Assembly: GCF_003391115.1 (NCBI RefSeq)
Contig: NZ_QTJP01000001.1
Location: 2,564,501 to 2,628,500, forward strand
Direction: 5' to 3'
DNA from: Sphingomonas crusticola
GTDB taxonomy: Bacteria; Pseudomonadota; Alphaproteobacteria; Sphingomonadales; Sphingomonadaceae
DNA: 64,000 nucleotides
The notes under the pieces were generated by a model that saw nothing but the letters and a program-made list of their open reading frames with translations, was not told the DNA's origin and did no database searches. Numbering within the stretch: position 1 is the stretch's first letter; every line of letters starts with the position of its first letter. The position numbers were made by a program, and so were the translations under genes. This document shows, piece by piece, positions 63,113 to 64,000 of the stretch.

Positions 63113-64000
63113 TCAGAAATTCACCTCCACGCCGGCGTAGAGCATGCGGCCATAAGTGTCATACGTGTCGGCCACGGTTTGCGTGCCGGGGAAGGTCACG
63201 ATGTTGGTGTCGGGGAAGACGGGCGGCTTCTTGTCGGTGAAATTGTTGATGCCGAAATAGAGCCCGATCCGCCGGTTCGGGCCGACATCATAACGCACCT
63301 GCATATTATGATAGAAGAAGGCCGGGATGCGCGTGGCATCCGGATCGGTGCGATCGTCCACCACCGGGCTGTAATAATTCATGCGGTAATTCAGGGTCAG
63401 ACCGCCGACCGTGTAGGTCGCGGTGGTGAAGATCTTGTTGTGGAAGCCGGAGCCCAGCCGCCCGCAATTATAGCAATCGCTCTGGCCGACCTCTTTCTGC
63501 ACCGGCGCGCCCGGGAAAGGCACCTGCTGCTGCTTGAGCAGGTGATTCCAGAAGACCGACCAGTCGAGCGCACCCGGCAAGCCCAGTCCGGCGAGACTGC
63601 GGCGCGCGTGGAATTCGACGTCGATACCCTCGACCAGGTTGGAACCGGTGTTGAGATTGAGGCCGTTGACCGCGGTCACGAAGCCCTGCGCGTTGCGGAC
63701 GATATTGTTGCAGAACAACGGATCGCCGTTGGCGAAGCACTCGTCGAGCGAGGTCTGCTGGCCGATGAAGCCGATCGCGTCCTTCACCTTGATCCGGTAA
63801 TAATCGACCGTCAGCGACACGTTGGGCACGAAGCTCGGCGTGAACACCACCCCGGCTGTGATCGTATGCGCCGTCTCCTGCTTGAGCGCGATATTGCCGC
63901 CGAGCAGGCCGCTCACGCTCTGGATCTGCGCGGTCGAGTAGGTGAAGCCCTGCGCGGTCTGAGATTGCGCCTGGATGCCGGGGATCGTCCTGCATGCCGC
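63113..64000 (-). CDS. TonB-dependent outer-membrane receptor, C-terminal part
   Basis: The frame runs unbroken to the end of the window, so the N-terminus lies beyond base 64000. The visible 295 residues are beta-barrel: SFVPNVSLTVDYYRIKVKDA, FCNNIVRNAQG, NLVEGIDVEFHARRSL, LNYRMNYYSPVVDDRTDPDA, and the final strand MLYAGVEVNF with a terminal Phe typical of outer-membrane proteins. The pattern of DYYRIKVKDAI and long loops is usual for sphingomonad receptors of the large-substrate type. The ligand is unknown. Confidence 0.9.
   Translation of the reverse strand, partial: AACRTIPGIQAQSQTAQGFTYSTAQIQSVSGLLGGNIALKQETAHTITAGVVFTPSFVPNVSLTVDYYRIKVKDAIGFIGQQTSLDECFANGDPLFCNNIVRNAQGFVTAVNGLNLNTGSNLVEGIDVEFHARRSLAGLGLPGALDWSVFWNHLLKQQQVPFPGAPVQKEVGQSDCYNCGRLGSGFHNKIFTTATYTVGGLTLNYRMNYYSPVVDDRTDPDATRIPAFFYHNMQVRYDVGPNRRIGLYFGINNFTDKKPPVFPDTNIVTFPGTQTVADTYDTYGRMLYAGVEVNF

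Overview
The window is GC-rich DNA that looks like the chromosome of a Sphingomonas-type alphaproteobacterium (order Sphingomonadales). Supporting signs are TonB-dependent receptors paired with exported hydrolases, a cspA-infA pair, several small proteins of types familiar from sphingomonads, and interspersed palindromes of the kinds common in that group. Most genes sit in short operons with ATGA overlaps. I recognised no tRNA, rRNA, CRISPR array, prophage or complete insertion sequence. Both ends cut through genes.

Layout. 1-5.4 kb is a sparse accessory-like stretch: the end of a probable RTX-type lysine acyltransferase, two proteins with DUF6624-like features, and several short proteins. 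5.6-9.3 kb is a xylan module (GH3 enzyme with PA14 domain plus an esterase). 9.8-13.6 kb holds an ATP-grasp/LLM flavin oxidoreductase pair followed by a YadGH-type ABC exporter. 13.6-16.7 kb has small genes, CspA, IF-1, a ParS/MbcA-like domain protein, a transglutaminase and a phasin-like protein. 16.8-29.6 kb is a potassium region: a 27-codon micro-gene, kdpFABCDE, small membrane proteins, a diguanylate cyclase and kup. A direct-repeat motif (TATGC repeated 11 bp apart) lies before the kdp operon, before kup and before a third gene group, so a shared regulator, plausibly KdpE, is inferred.

30-37.4 kb is a peptide or muropeptide module: serine hydrolase, TonB receptor, XRE-cupin regulator, dipeptide epimerase and POT transporter, with two palindromes around the regulator gene that look like its operators. 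37.5-46.4 kb holds a PaoABC-type molybdenum hydroxylase, an S9 peptidase, a cupin and two Tat-exported Gfo/Idh/MocA proteins. 46.5-50.5 kb has an L,D-transpeptidase pair, a TMEM175-type channel, PPK2 and an HTH-VOC fusion. 50.5-58.3 kb has a PafA-like phosphatase, an N-acyl-D-amino-acid deacylase, a PhyH oxygenase, a second S9 peptidase and a PBP4-type carboxypeptidase.

58.4-64 kb has a membrane protein, a GNAT enzyme, a DUF559 nuclease gene bracketed by palindromic repeats, a cytosolic beta-lactamase-fold hydrolase coupled to an AmpG-type permease, and the end of another TonB receptor. The recurring theme from 30 kb on is uptake and breakdown of peptides, peptidoglycan fragments and D-amino-acid derivatives. 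The two most interesting signals are the DUF559-repeat cassette near 60 kb and the shared 11-bp direct repeats of the potassium region.
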